The notes under the pieces are model-generated. The model was not told the DNA's origin and did not search any database. It saw only the letters and a program-made list of their open reading frames with translations. Of a stretch of DNA of 64,000 nt, positions 17,260-25,827 are shown one piece after another (within the stretch, counting starts at the first letter, position 1; each line of letters opens with the position of its first letter). The position numbers and the translations under genes are program-made. The DNA is from Gallionella capsiferriformans ES-2. Its GTDB lineage: Bacteria; Pseudomonadota; Gammaproteobacteria; Burkholderiales; Gallionellaceae. Location of the stretch: positions 930,001 to 994,000 of the forward strand of contig NC_014394.1 in the NCBI RefSeq assembly GCF_000145255.1. The letters are read 5' to 3'.

Positions 17260-19290
17260 ATGATTGATTCGAATCAGGAAAAAAGCCTTGATGTGCTATT
17301 GAACGAATTTCTGCCCGGCAAGGTGGTGCGCAAGGATCTGACCAAGCTGATTAAGGAAGGCGCGAATGTGCCGGTTTATGTGCTGGAGTATTTGCTCGGC
17401 ATGTACTGCGCATCGGATGATCCTGCGACCATTGAGGCAGGCTTAACCAATGTGAAGCGGGTGCTGGCGGAAAACTACGTGCGTCCGGACGAAGCTGAAA
17501 AGGTAAAGTCCAAAATCCGCGAGAGTGGCAGCTATAAGGTGATCGATAAGGTCACGGTCAAGCTGAACGAGAAGCGAGACTCTTACGAGGCGATGCTTTC
17601 CAACTTGTCTATCAGGGATGCGGAAATTCCTGATTCCGATGTACGTAATTTTGAGAAGCTGCTGGTCGGCGGGATCTGGTGCATCGTGACGCTGCGCTAC
17701 CGCTTTGAGGAAAATCAGAAGGGCTCGCCGTTTTCGATTTCTGATTTGAAGCCGATCCAGATGCCCAACATGGATATGGAGGCATTGTTCAATGCGCGCA
17801 AAGGTTTTACCGAGGAACAGTGGATCGACAGTTTGATCCGTTCGACGGGCATGGAGCCAACTTGTTTTGATCAGCGGGTGAAATGGCATTTGCTGGCACG
17901 CATGATTCCGCTGGTGGAAAATAATTACAACATCTGCGAGTTAGGCCCTCGCGGCACCGGCAAGAGCCATATTTACAAGGAAATCAGCCCGAATAGCATT
18001 CTTGTATCTGGCGGGCAAACCACTGTCGCCAATCTGTTCTACAACATGGGATCGCGCAAGATCGGTCTGGTCGGATTATGGGATGTGGTCGCGTTTGATG
18101 AGGTGGCAGGTATCAACTTCAAGGAACAAGACGGCATTCAGATCATGAAGGACTATATGGCGAGCGGGTCATTCTCGCGCGGGCGTGAGTCGATCAATGC
18201 AAGCGCATCCATGGTGTTCGTCGGCAATATCAATCAGTCTGTCGAACAGATGGTAAAAACCAGTCATTTGCTGGAGCCCTTCCCGGACGCGATGATTGAT
18301 TCGGCATTTTTTGACCGATTCCATGCCTATGTGCCGGGCTGGGAAATCCCCAAGATGCGCCCGGAATTTTTCACTAACCAGTACGGCATGATCGTGGATT
18401 ACCTGGCGGAATGGATGCGCGAGATGCGTAAGCGCAGCTTTGCCGATGCCATCGACAAGTGGTTCAAACTGGGTAATAACCTGAATCAGCGCGATACGAT
18501 TGCCGTGCGCCGTACCGTGTCTGGTCTGCTCAAACTAACTTGCCCGCATGGCGAATATGGCAAGGAAAGCGTGCGACGTGCGTTGGAATATGCACTTGAA
18601 ACGCGTCGCAGGATAAAAGAACAGCTCAAGAAAATCGGCGGCATGGAATTCTACGATGTCCATTTCAGCTATATCGATCTGGAAGATGGGCAGGAGCGGT
18701 TTATATCAGTGCCGGAGCAGGGTGGTGGTTCGCTTATTCCTGATGGCAGACCCAACCCCGGAACATTGCATACCATCAGTATCGGTGAAAACGGCATGCC
18801 GGGTGTGTACCGACTGGAAATCCAGTCTATTGCCGGCAATGGCAAGATTTCGATTTCTGGGAATAATTCCAGAGAGCCATCCAGAGTCGCATTCGACTAC
18901 TTTAAAGCCCACGCTTCACGGGTAAGCGGGGCGATCAAGCCGAGTGATTATGATTACCATTTGCATCTGGTCGAGCTGCAAAATTCCGGTGCGCCAGAAA
19001 CTTTGACGCTCGCCAACTTTATCGCGCTGTGTTCTGCAACACTGGGCAAGTCGATGCAGAGTCAGATGGTCGTGATGGGCGATATGAGTCTGGGTGGAAC
19101 CATTACACAGGCGCGTAACTTGGCGGAAAGTTTGCAAGTGGCGTTTGATGCCGGTGCGAAACGTATCCTGCTGCCGATGTCGAGCGTGACCGATATTCCA
19201 ACGGTTCCCGGCGAACTGTTTGCAAAATTCCAGACCAGTTTTTACTCAGATCCTGTGGACGCGGTATTCAAGGCGTTGGGGGTGGAGTGA
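17260..19290 (+). CDS. brxL: BREX Lon-like ATPase/protease-fold protein BrxL
   Basis: A 676-residue protein with an AAA+ domain (Walker A G-P-R-G-T-G-K-S near residue 230, Walker B V-V-A-F-D-E-V-A-G near 276) and a C-terminal Lon-protease-like domain containing V-V-M-G-D-M-S-L-G-G-T near 605 and a A-K-R-I-L-L-P-M segment near 633. In type 1 BREX, BrxL is a DNA-binding ring ATPase needed for phage exclusion but not for host methylation. A ribosome-site-like GGAACAG lies before ATG 17260. This is the last recognisable BREX gene; 313 bases without a clear gene follow. Confidence 0.93.
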   Translation: MIDSNQEKSLDVLLNEFLPGKVVRKDLTKLIKEGANVPVYVLEYLLGMYCASDDPATIEAGLTNVKRVLAENYVRPDEAEKVKSKIRESGSYKVIDKVTVKLNEKRDSYEAMLSNLSIRDAEIPDSDVRNFEKLLVGGIWCIVTLRYRFEENQKGSPFSISDLKPIQMPNMDMEALFNARKGFTEEQWIDSLIRSTGMEPTCFDQRVKWHLLARMIPLVENNYNICELGPRGTGKSHIYKEISPNSILVSGGQTTVANLFYNMGSRKIGLVGLWDVVAFDEVAGINFKEQDGIQIMKDYMASGSFSRGRESINASASMVFVGNINQSVEQMVKTSHLLEPFPDAMIDSAFFDRFHAYVPGWEIPKMRPEFFTNQYGMIVDYLAEWMREMRKRSFADAIDKWFKLGNNLNQRDTIAVRRTVSGLLKLTCPHGEYGKESVRRALEYALETRRRIKEQLKKIGGMEFYDVHFSYIDLEDGQERFISVPEQGGGSLIPDGRPNPGTLHTISIGENGMPGVYRLEIQSIAGNGKISISGNNSREPSRVAFDYFKAHASRVSGAIKPSDYDYHLHLVELQNSGAPETLTLANFIALCSATLGKSMQSQMVVMGDMSLGGTITQARNLAESLQVAFDAGAKRILLPMSSVTDIPTVPGELFAKFQTSFYSDPVDAVFKALGVE

Positions 19291-19603
19291 TCGAGGTTGA
19301 ATGGGCTGCCGCAATGTGGGTGTAAAACGGAATGCTGCCTGCGACTCAAGTTGTTTTCAGGAGCGTACTATGCGATTCATGTGCTATTGAGCGGAAAGCT
19401 TCACTGATTGCTTTGTGGCGCGGAATAATGCAGCACGAAAACTGGAGGTGCCATTTTCTGCCGTTCGAGGAGGACACAAAACTTCTTACACGCTCATTTA
19501 CGCGCGGAATTGCTATTTTTATGCCAGTAAACTCACGCTTAGGGTAAACTGCACAACCGAAATTGGTTGCAAATATAAAAATAATCTGGCCGTACTGTAA
19601 AAT
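19291..19603. other. Gene-free stretch after brxL
   Basis: No supportable gene. The last 40 bases are AT-rich and probably hold the promoter of the next gene (a TTGCAA near 19566 and an AT-rich run before ATG 19604), but I cannot assign -35 and -10 boxes with confidence. This is also where the base composition changes from the BREX locus to the AT-rich cassette downstream. Confidence 0.4.
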
Positions 19604-20539
19604 ATGAATAGTATTTTTCTGTTAAATGAAACAAATCAAGCACAGCTCATTAAGCAGGCCCATTTTAACCTCTGGATGGTCGGAAATGAACGTTTCCTAG
19701 ATGTGGGGTTGCGAATGGTCAGAGATCAACGCATTGAGTTATACCTACCCTGGATTAATGCAGTGATTTCTGATTTGTACGATACCCTTAAAGATGGAGA
19801 TGTTCTAAATGCGATATTTAATCAGCATCTTACGGTAACGCAGACTACGGGGCTAGGTTATACAACGGTTACCCGTGGAACAGATGTGTTCGATGTCGTC
19901 AAAGTTAAAGATATTACGGCAACACCATTTGTGCTTCATAACACGACACACAGCAATGCATACACAAAGATAACAATTGAGCCGGATAAGTTAACGCCTA
20001 ATGACTCATATATACGCTTAAGAGCAAAAGGTTTTGGAAATGATGTATTTAATACGACACATGTCTGCACAGGTTCCTTCCTTAATCCGTATAGGGAGTC
20101 TATTGAGGCCGTCGATTTTCGGGTAAACGAAATTCGTACCGTAACACCCTCTGATTTTAAAAAAACTGCGGTTGAAATTCCAGTTATTCAAGACTTGCAT
20201 TTTTTCTTACTCAAGAGCTTTCATGAAACTAATTCATTGAGTAGCCCTCCATATACAAGATGTAGGGAGTTGGAAGACAAAGCATGGGTCCAATATTTGG
20301 CGTTAAGCCAGGAAAATAAGGTAGCAACTTTGGCTTATCATTGGAAAAAGAGTCTCTCGAAAGGAGAGCATTTCTCTATATTGGCGACATTCGGTGAAAA
20401 AAAGGCATCTTGGTTAATCGTGTTTTTCTATGTTGTAATCATCGTCATTCTTAATTTGTTTTCGACCTTTACGTATGAAAAAATGGCTCCACAGCAGGAT
20501 CTAGGCGATTGTGCTGAACAACAAAGTGTTCCCAAGTAA
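19604..20539 (+). CDS. Unknown protein with C-terminal membrane anchor
   Basis: A 311-residue protein that I do not recognise. The N-terminal 265 residues look soluble and mixed alpha/beta. A single hydrophobic segment at about residues 270-287 (W-L-I-V-F-F-Y-V-V-I-I-V-I-L-N-L-F) lies close to the C-terminus, followed by a short polar tail, so the protein is probably a tail-anchored inner-membrane protein with its bulk in the cytoplasm. It starts the AT-rich cassette and is separated by only 26 bases from the GNAT gene. Codon use is AT-biased compared with the BREX genes, suggesting separate acquisition. Confidence 0.6.
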   Translation: MNSIFLLNETNQAQLIKQAHFNLWMVGNERFLDVGLRMVRDQRIELYLPWINAVISDLYDTLKDGDVLNAIFNQHLTVTQTTGLGYTTVTRGTDVFDVVKVKDITATPFVLHNTTHSNAYTKITIEPDKLTPNDSYIRLRAKGFGNDVFNTTHVCTGSFLNPYRESIEAVDFRVNEIRTVTPSDFKKTAVEIPVIQDLHFFLLKSFHETNSLSSPPYTRCRELEDKAWVQYLALSQENKVATLAYHWKKSLSKGEHFSILATFGEKKASWLIVFFYVVIIVILNLFSTFTYEKMAPQQDLGDCAEQQSVPK

Positions 20540-20565
20540 CGTCGGTTACTTTTGAGAGGTGTCGT

Positions 20566-21057
20566 ATGAAAAAGTTTTCTGTGGATTTCGGTACATTGAT
20601 TGTAAGCAACGATAGTGCCGAGGCTGAACAACTGTTATGCATGTCAAAAGTTGTTCTTGAAAACATTCGTCATCTTGAAAAGTCATATCCGAATTTTCAA
20701 TATTGGTTCGAGTCACAGGTTGTCAGGGGAATATTAGGCGGCTCAAGAAGCTTCGTAATTGAATTGCGTGATGGAAAAATGGCAGGCGTGGCGATTCTTA
20801 AAGACACCCCAGAAGAAAAGAAAATTTGCACAATTAGTGTCTGCGATGAATTTAAATCAAAGGGAATGGGGGTTCGTCTTTTTGAGAAAAGTATGCGACT
20901 TCTTGATACTGATAAACCACTTGCATCTGTTTCTGAAAGCCGACTACCTGAATTTGAGAAAATATTTGAGTACCTTGATTATGACTATTCTGCCGAATAC
21001 CACGGGCTGTATCTTCCGCAAAGGAAGGAGTTTAGTTTTAACGGCCTCCTACAGTAG
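20566..21057 (+). CDS. GNAT-type N-acetyltransferase
   Basis: A 163-residue protein with a GNAT fold pattern: the strand pair R-S-F-V-I-E-L-R-D-G-K-M-A-G-V-A-I-L, the acetyl-CoA-binding loop in I-S-V-C-D-E-F-K-S-K-G-M-G-V-R-L-F (about residues 92-107), and a late helix-strand unit. Its opening (Y-P-N-F-x-x-W-F) matches the segment that precedes the GNAT domain in the next protein (Y-P-D-F-x-x-W-F), so the two GNAT domains look related. A good ribosome site (GAGAGGTG) precedes ATG 20566. GNAT proteins next to PIN or other toxins can be toxins that acetylate tRNA, or modifiers; substrate unknown. Confidence 0.7.
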   Translation: MKKFSVDFGTLIVSNDSAEAEQLLCMSKVVLENIRHLEKSYPNFQYWFESQVVRGILGGSRSFVIELRDGKMAGVAILKDTPEEKKICTISVCDEFKSKGMGVRLFEKSMRLLDTDKPLASVSESRLPEFEKIFEYLDYDYSAEYHGLYLPQRKEFSFNGLLQ

Positions 21058-21083
21058 CTAGTCATAATAGAGCTCAGTTTATT

Positions 21084-22547
21084 TTGCGTTTTCTACTCGA
21101 CACCAATATTCTTATTCCGCTTGAAGACTCACGCCTCCCACTAAGTTCAAATCTTGCCAATTTTGTAAGATTGGCAAGAGAGTATGGACATCAACTTGTA
21201 TTTCATCCGGCCTCAAAGGAAGATATAAGTCGGGATGAAAATCATGACCGTAGGCTTCAGACACTAGAGCGACTTGCTCAATACACCTGCCTCGAAAAGG
21301 TGCCAACTTGTCCATGGAACACACCGGAGACGGGGCCAAATGACAAGGCGGATAATGAAATTCTTTATGCTTTAGCATGCGATGCCGCCGATGCTTTGAT
21401 TACAGAAGACAAAGGTATACAAAATAAAGCGAAAAGACAGAATCTTGAGGCACGCGTATATGCGATTCAAACTGCTGAAGATTTATTGCGCCGATTGCAT
21501 GAAACGACGTCGGTGCACTTGCCAAACATACAGGAGGTTCCCTTACATTCGCTCACTCCTGAATTAGAGGACAATTTTTTTGATGGACTACGCTTGGATT
21601 ATCCAGATTTTGGTACATGGTTTCGTGCAAAAGCGCGTGAACAAAGGAAGGCGTGGCTGTATAGAAACGACGATGGGAAAATAGGCGCATTGTGCATCTA
21701 TGCGCATAAGGAAAATGAAATAATTAGTGATAATGATTTGGTACTGAATGGAGCGTCCTTAAAACTATGTACATTCATCGTCGCACCGTCATGTCGGGGA
21801 AAAAAAATAGGTGAGTTGTTTTTAAAAGCGGCATTCCGCTATGCCACCTCAAATAGACTGGAGCATATATTTATTCACGGTAATGCAGAAAAACAGAGCA
21901 TTCTTTTTGAATTGTTGACCGACTTTGGGTTCGTGGAGTCGGGTACATATCAAGGTGATATTGTATATTTAAAAAAACAGCCTGAAATGATTCCGGAAGA
22001 CGTATGCGAACCATTTGAGTATTGCAGACGTTATTTTCCTCACTTTCGACAAGATTCGTCAGTTCGCAAGTTTATCATTCCAATTAGGCCTGAATTTCAC
22101 CGTATATTGTTTTCTGATTACGATTCTCCATTTGATTCACAAATGGCACTCTTCGAATCAACTTACAGTGTTAGCAATGCCATCAAGCAGGCATATTTAT
22201 GCAATGCCCAAATCCAGTCTATAAAAGCTGGTGATATTGTGCTTTTCTATCGCTCAATCGACGAGCAGGCCGTCACTAGTTTGGGAATCGTTGAACACTA
22301 TGAATCGCACCAAGATGTATGGAAAATAGTCAGACAAGTTCGTCGTCGAACTGTATATAGCATCGAGCAAATTGCAGAGTTGGCATGTAAGCCAACCAAA
22401 GTAATGCTTTTCAGGTTAGTGAAACACTTTTTGCATCCTCCCTCAATTGATTGGCTTCAGGAAAATCACGTTGTAAATGGCAGCATACAATCTATCAGAG
22501 AAATTAATGACCACGCGTTCCAAAAACTTATCTCAAAAGCCTCTTAA
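21084..22547 (+). CDS. PIN - GNAT - EVE/ASCH-like fusion protein
   Basis: A 487-residue three-part protein. Residues 1-135 form a PIN nuclease-like domain (F-L-L-D-T-N-I at 3-9; A-D-N-E-I-L-Y-A-L-A near 91-100; D-A-L-I-T-E-D-K-G-I near 106-115). Residues about 165-300 are a GNAT domain (C-T-F-I-V-A-P-S-C-R-G-K-K-I-G-E-L-F loop). Residues about 325-470 resemble an EVE/ASCH-type nucleic-acid-binding domain (F-I-I-P-I-R-P-E-F-H, then S-N-A-I-x-Q-A-Y-L-C, I-K-A-G-D-I-V-L-F-Y-R-S). The start is TTG 21084, directly before the D-T-N strand. PIN domains cut RNA; the fusion suggests a modified-RNA recognition and cleavage or acetylation enzyme. The ASCH gene overlaps its end. Confidence 0.75.
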   Translation: MRFLLDTNILIPLEDSRLPLSSNLANFVRLAREYGHQLVFHPASKEDISRDENHDRRLQTLERLAQYTCLEKVPTCPWNTPETGPNDKADNEILYALACDAADALITEDKGIQNKAKRQNLEARVYAIQTAEDLLRRLHETTSVHLPNIQEVPLHSLTPELEDNFFDGLRLDYPDFGTWFRAKAREQRKAWLYRNDDGKIGALCIYAHKENEIISDNDLVLNGASLKLCTFIVAPSCRGKKIGELFLKAAFRYATSNRLEHIFIHGNAEKQSILFELLTDFGFVESGTYQGDIVYLKKQPEMIPEDVCEPFEYCRRYFPHFRQDSSVRKFIIPIRPEFHRILFSDYDSPFDSQMALFESTYSVSNAIKQAYLCNAQIQSIKAGDIVLFYRSIDEQAVTSLGIVEHYESHQDVWKIVRQVRRRTVYSIEQIAELACKPTKVMLFRLVKHFLHPPSIDWLQENHVVNGSIQSIREINDHAFQKLISKAS

Positions 22548-22953
22548 AATTGCACTGATTTCTATTCGCCCAAATTTTGTGAATAAGATACTTTCTGGCG
22601 AAAAAAAATTAGAATTTAGAAGACGCTGGGCCGCACATCCGGTAGATATTCTTGTAATTTATTGCTCTTCACCCATTCAAAGAATTGTAGCAAGAGTTAG
22701 TGTCGTTTCAGTCACCGAAGGATCACCGACTGCGTTATGGGAACTGGCCAAACAAAAAGGTGGAGGGGTAAGTCGTCAGATTATCTTTGATTACTTCAAA
22801 GGGGCAAAGTCTGGTTATGCCATTGAGATTACTGATGTGCTTAAATTTGATAACCCTATTGACCCTAAAATGGTCTTTAATAAATTCTTAGCGCCACAAT
22901 CTTTTCGTTACCTCGATTCAGATGATTACGTTAGGATTCTTGAGAGGACGTAA
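22507..22953 (+). CDS. ASCH-domain protein
   Basis: A 148-residue protein with the ASCH pattern: A-L-I-S-I-R-P-N-F-V-N-K-I-L-S-G-E-K-K-L-E-F-R-R near the N-terminus (the conserved lysine-rich G-x-K-x-x-E-x-R turn), then a strand V-D-I-L-V-I-Y-C-S-S-P and R-I-V-A-R-V. ASCH domains are related to PUA/EVE folds and bind RNA or modified nucleosides; some cleave acetylated cytidine derivatives. The gene starts 41 bases before the end of the PIN-GNAT-EVE gene and ends in a TAATG shared with the next reading frame, so it is part of the same operon. ATG 22507 chosen; an in-frame upstream start at 22477 is possible. Confidence 0.75.
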   Translation: MTTRSKNLSQKPLKIALISIRPNFVNKILSGEKKLEFRRRWAAHPVDILVIYCSSPIQRIVARVSVVSVTEGSPTALWELAKQKGGGVSRQIIFDYFKGAKSGYAIEITDVLKFDNPIDPKMVFNKFLAPQSFRYLDSDDYVRILERT

Positions 22954-22964
22954 TGGGAGCAACT

Positions 22965-23507
22965 ATGAATATTGTTTTTGTGGCCGGTATACATGCCGTT
23001 GGGAAATCCACGGCCTGTGAAGCTATTTCTGTTGAATTTAATATTCCTCATTTTACGGCGAGTCAAATTATTCGAGCTGAGAGGTCATCTGCAATACCAG
23101 CGGCCTCTAAGTTAGTTACAGATGTGGAAGAAAACCAGCGTTTGTTGCTCCAAGGTATTTCAAGATTATCGGCAAATAGTGGATTGTTGCTTGATGGGCA
23201 TTTTACGTTACAGCGTAAATCGGATGGCGGGATTGAAGCTATTTCAGCCGATGTTTTTCGAGAAATTCAGATAGCCGCAATCGTGGTTTTCATAGACGAG
23301 CCTGCTAAAATAGCCAAGAGAATGTTTGACCGGGATGAAGTAAGTTTGCCAATCGAGTTGATTCAAACGCACCAAGATGCGGAGGTCGCTCATGCTAACG
23401 ATGTCGCATCCATGCTTGGTGTTCCTATCGTCGTACTGAGTGCTTTTGATATAAAAGGGTTTTCTAGTGCCATTAAAGGCTGGGGGATTTCAAGGCATAC
23501 CTTCTAA
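22965..23507 (+). CDS. P-loop nucleotide kinase-like ATPase
   Basis: A 180-residue protein with a Walker A motif near the N-terminus (V-A-G-I-H-A-V-G-K-S-T, residues 6-16), an adenylate-kinase-like L-L-L-D-G-H-F-T-L strand near residue 72, a V-V-F-I-D-E-P strand near 108 and an arginine-containing lid-like stretch (R-M-F-D-R-D). This fits the AAA_18/AAA_33 kinase-like group used for nucleosides or RNA ends. ATG 22965 follows GGGAG at 5 bases; ATG 22953 is the other option. As the last gene of the PIN-GNAT/ASCH cassette it may phosphorylate or repair the product of the other enzymes; inference. Confidence 0.65.
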   Translation: MNIVFVAGIHAVGKSTACEAISVEFNIPHFTASQIIRAERSSAIPAASKLVTDVEENQRLLLQGISRLSANSGLLLDGHFTLQRKSDGGIEAISADVFREIQIAAIVVFIDEPAKIAKRMFDRDEVSLPIELIQTHQDAEVAHANDVASMLGVPIVVLSAFDIKGFSSAIKGWGISRHTF

Positions 23508-24081
23508 AATTACTGGCACTGAAGGGGTACATCCAAAAATTGGAGCTTCCCGCAGAACTGCTCACCACGCACACAAACTTACAGGCAGCATTCAGCACAT
23601 GATCGCCGAGGCGGAGCTGCTGCTGGCAACGTACTACAACCTGGCGATGTTACGCCTTGCCTCTTTTGTCCATCTTTTACCAGACCGCAAGCGCATCATT
23701 CCATTTATTGCGTATTCCAATGAATTTACACCACCGATTCCAACGCCAAACCCGCCACCCATTCCAATCACAAACTCGCCAGCAATTTCAACTGCAAAAT
23801 TCTATTTGAACGTATTTGTTCAGTATCATGATTTGAACATGCATTGGTTCATATTGCTGACATTCATCTTGATTCGGTGTGAAGGGCAGGAATCGACAGA
23901 CACGACCTTCAAGGTGGTACATCTGAGCAACTGCTTTACTGCTGATAGCAGGCCCTCAACTTAATGGAAATTGTGAGCTTGAATGACTCTTGCTAACCCG
24001 GTACCGCTATTAACCAGCTCGAACTCGTTGCCTGATATGAGACATAGACGAATTCAAATATCCAATAAATTCCGGGTTTGT
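23508..24081. other. 574-base stretch without a supportable gene
   Basis: Open frames exist on the + strand (for example 23467-23964) but their protein is proline-rich in one stretch and shows no domain, and the - strand is broken by stops. The left part may be eroded coding DNA. It lies at the junction between the foreign cassette and the folB/glyA chromosome block. Confidence 0.4.
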
Positions 24082-24471
24082 TTAATCATTTTGCGACCTG
24101 TCAATATGGCGTGTAATGCGTATACCGACCCGTGCCAGATCACCCATCGCACCAGGTTTTTCAACCTCCAGCACAATTCTGCTGCAGTTCCATTGGGCAA
24201 ACATGCGTTGCGTCAGGTATTCCGCCAATGTTTCCAAAAGCCTATAACGGCAAGGGGAAATCCATATCATTAATTGATTCTCTATCAATGTGCGCGTTAA
24301 GTACAACGGTTGCGCACTGACCAATTGCAAGCTCAATATGAGAGGTCGTTCAGCTTTTCGTTCCCATTCATATACGCCGACGATAGTCTGCACGGTGAGG
24401 TTGTCTTCGCAGTGCAGGTAGGGAGCGTTTAAAAGGCGTTCCTCAGGAATGTCGGCAATGGCTTTGTGCAT
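24082..24471 (-). pseudogene. folB: Decayed dihydroneopterin aldolase (folB)
   Basis: The 129-codon frame matches FolB at both ends: I-V-G-V-Y-E-W-E-R (with the catalytic Glu, residue 35) and R-L-L-E-T-L-A-E-Y-L plus V-E-K-P-G-A (catalytic Lys105). Between them residues 51-75 read as unrelated sequence. In a neighbouring frame the same DNA reads R-E-S-I-N-D-M-D-F, which fits the expected S-I-x-D-T-x-D-Y segment, so a frameshift followed by a small deletion has scrambled the middle and the frame was restored afterwards. FolB acts in folate synthesis. The start codon overlaps the glyA stop (TGATG), showing former translational coupling. It could still make a damaged protein. Confidence 0.65.
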
Positions 24472-25718
24472 CAGCCGTAGACAGGAAAGCGTTTTGTCAA
24501 CGCGGCCACCTGCTCGCGTACACGGGTTATATTGTCCGCTTCAAGTGGATTATCCAGTATGTCGGCGATCAGATTGCCGACTTGGCGTGCTTCCTCTTCG
24601 CGGAAACCGCGCGTGGTCATGGCCGGTGAACCAAGTCGGATGCCCGACGTGACGAAGGGCTTCTCAGGATCATTGGGAATGGCGTTCTTGTTGACGGTGA
24701 TGTGCGCTTCGCCGAGGATTTTCTCGGCCTCCTTGCCGGTGATCTTCTTGGCACGCAGATCCACGAGCATGACATGGCTCTCGGTGCGGCCCGAGACGAT
24801 GCGCAGACCACGCGCGATCAATGTTTCGGCCAGCACGGCGGCGTTCCTGACGACCTGCTGCTGGTAGGCCGTAAACTCGGGAGCCTGTGCTTCCTTGAAG
24901 GCCACGGCCTTGCCGGCGATTACATGCATCAGTGGACCACCCTGCAACCCGGGGAAGATCGCCGAATTGATCGCTTTTTCGTATTCAGATTTCATCAGAA
25001 TTACCCCACCACGCGGGCCACGCAAGCTCTTGTGGGTGGTGGTGGTCACGAAATCGGCATGTGGCACGGGGTTAGGATAGACGCCAGCGGCGATCAGCCC
25101 GGCGTAGTGGGCCATGTCCACCATGAAATAGGCACCGATGGATTTGGCGATGCGGGCGATGCGCTCGAAATCGATGCGCAATGCGAAAGCGGAGGCCCCG
25201 GCAATGATCAGCTTAGGCCGTTTTTCGAGAGCCAGTCTTTCGAGGGCTTCGTAGTCGATGTCTTCCTGGGCGTTGAGACCGTAGCTGACCACGTTGAACC
25301 ACTTGCCGCTCAGGTTGAGCGCCATGCCGTGGGTCAGGTGCCCACCCTCGGCCAAGCTCATGCCCATGATGGTGTCGCCCGGTTTGAGCACGGCGAAGAA
25401 CACCCCTTGATTGGCTTGGGAGCCGGAGTTGGGTTGCACGTTGGCGGCCTCTGCGCCGAACAGTTGCTTGACGCGATCAATGGCGATCTGCTCGACGATA
25501 TCGACATATTCGCAGCCGCCATAGTAACGCTTGCCGGGGTAGCCCTCGGCATATTTGTTGGTCAGTTGCGAACCCTGAACGGCCATCACGGCAGGCGAGG
25601 TGTAGTTCTCCGAAGCGATCAACTCGATGTGATCTTCCTGACGCTGATTTTCTTTCTCGATGGCGGCAAATATCTCGGGGTCGATCTGGTCTACCGTATA
25701 GCGATTACGTTCAAACAT
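24471..25718 (-). CDS. glyA: Serine hydroxymethyltransferase
   Basis: A 415-residue PLP enzyme converting serine plus tetrahydrofolate to glycine plus methylene-tetrahydrofolate. The family start M-F-E-R-N-R-Y, the [10 protein letters not shown] motif, and the PLP lysine motif [12 protein letters not shown] are all present. An in-frame extension upstream (to 25811) exists but is not part of the family, so I start at ATG 25718, which has AAGGACAAG before it. It lies downstream of metE on the same strand and supplies one-carbon units for methionine synthesis, so the two are functionally linked. Confidence 0.97.
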   Translation of the reverse strand: MFERNRYTVDQIDPEIFAAIEKENQRQEDHIELIASENYTSPAVMAVQGSQLTNKYAEGYPGKRYYGGCEYVDIVEQIAIDRVKQLFGAEAANVQPNSGSQANQGVFFAVLKPGDTIMGMSLAEGGHLTHGMALNLSGKWFNVVSYGLNAQEDIDYEALERLALEKRPKLIIAGASAFALRIDFERIARIAKSIGAYFMVDMAHYAGLIAAGVYPNPVPHADFVTTTTHKSLRGPRGGVILMKSEYEKAINSAIFPGLQGGPLMHVIAGKAVAFKEAQAPEFTAYQQQVVRNAAVLAETLIARGLRIVSGRTESHVMLVDLRAKKITGKEAEKILGEAHITVNKNAIPNDPEKPFVTSGIRLGSPAMTTRGFREEEARQVGNLIADILDNPLEADNITRVREQVAALTKRFPVYG

Positions 25719-25774
25719 GCTTGTCCTTGTGGAAAAATGAATCTCGATACGGGTTCGGAATATAGTGATGGAAA

Positions 25775-25815
25775 TACCTTGCGCGGCATCAAGCTTCAGT
25801 ACGCCACGCAAGGTA
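25775..25815 (-). terminator. Weak stem-loop between metE and glyA
   Basis: Arms TACCTTGCG (25775-25783) and CGCAAGGTA (25807-25815) are perfect inverted repeats separated by 23 bases. On the - strand the stem is followed by only three T residues, so it may be an inefficient terminator or a processing site rather than a full stop between metE and glyA. Confidence 0.35.
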
Positions 25816-25827
25816 GATGGGCTAATC

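Noticed and set aside
23467..23964. A 165-codon + strand frame after the kinase-like gene
   Set aside because: Starts inside the preceding gene, has a low-complexity Pro/Ile/Thr stretch and no domain; I treat the region as non-coding or eroded.
25718..25811. N-terminal extension of glyA by 31 codons
   Set aside because: The extension does not belong to the enzyme family and would run through the stem-loop downstream of metE.
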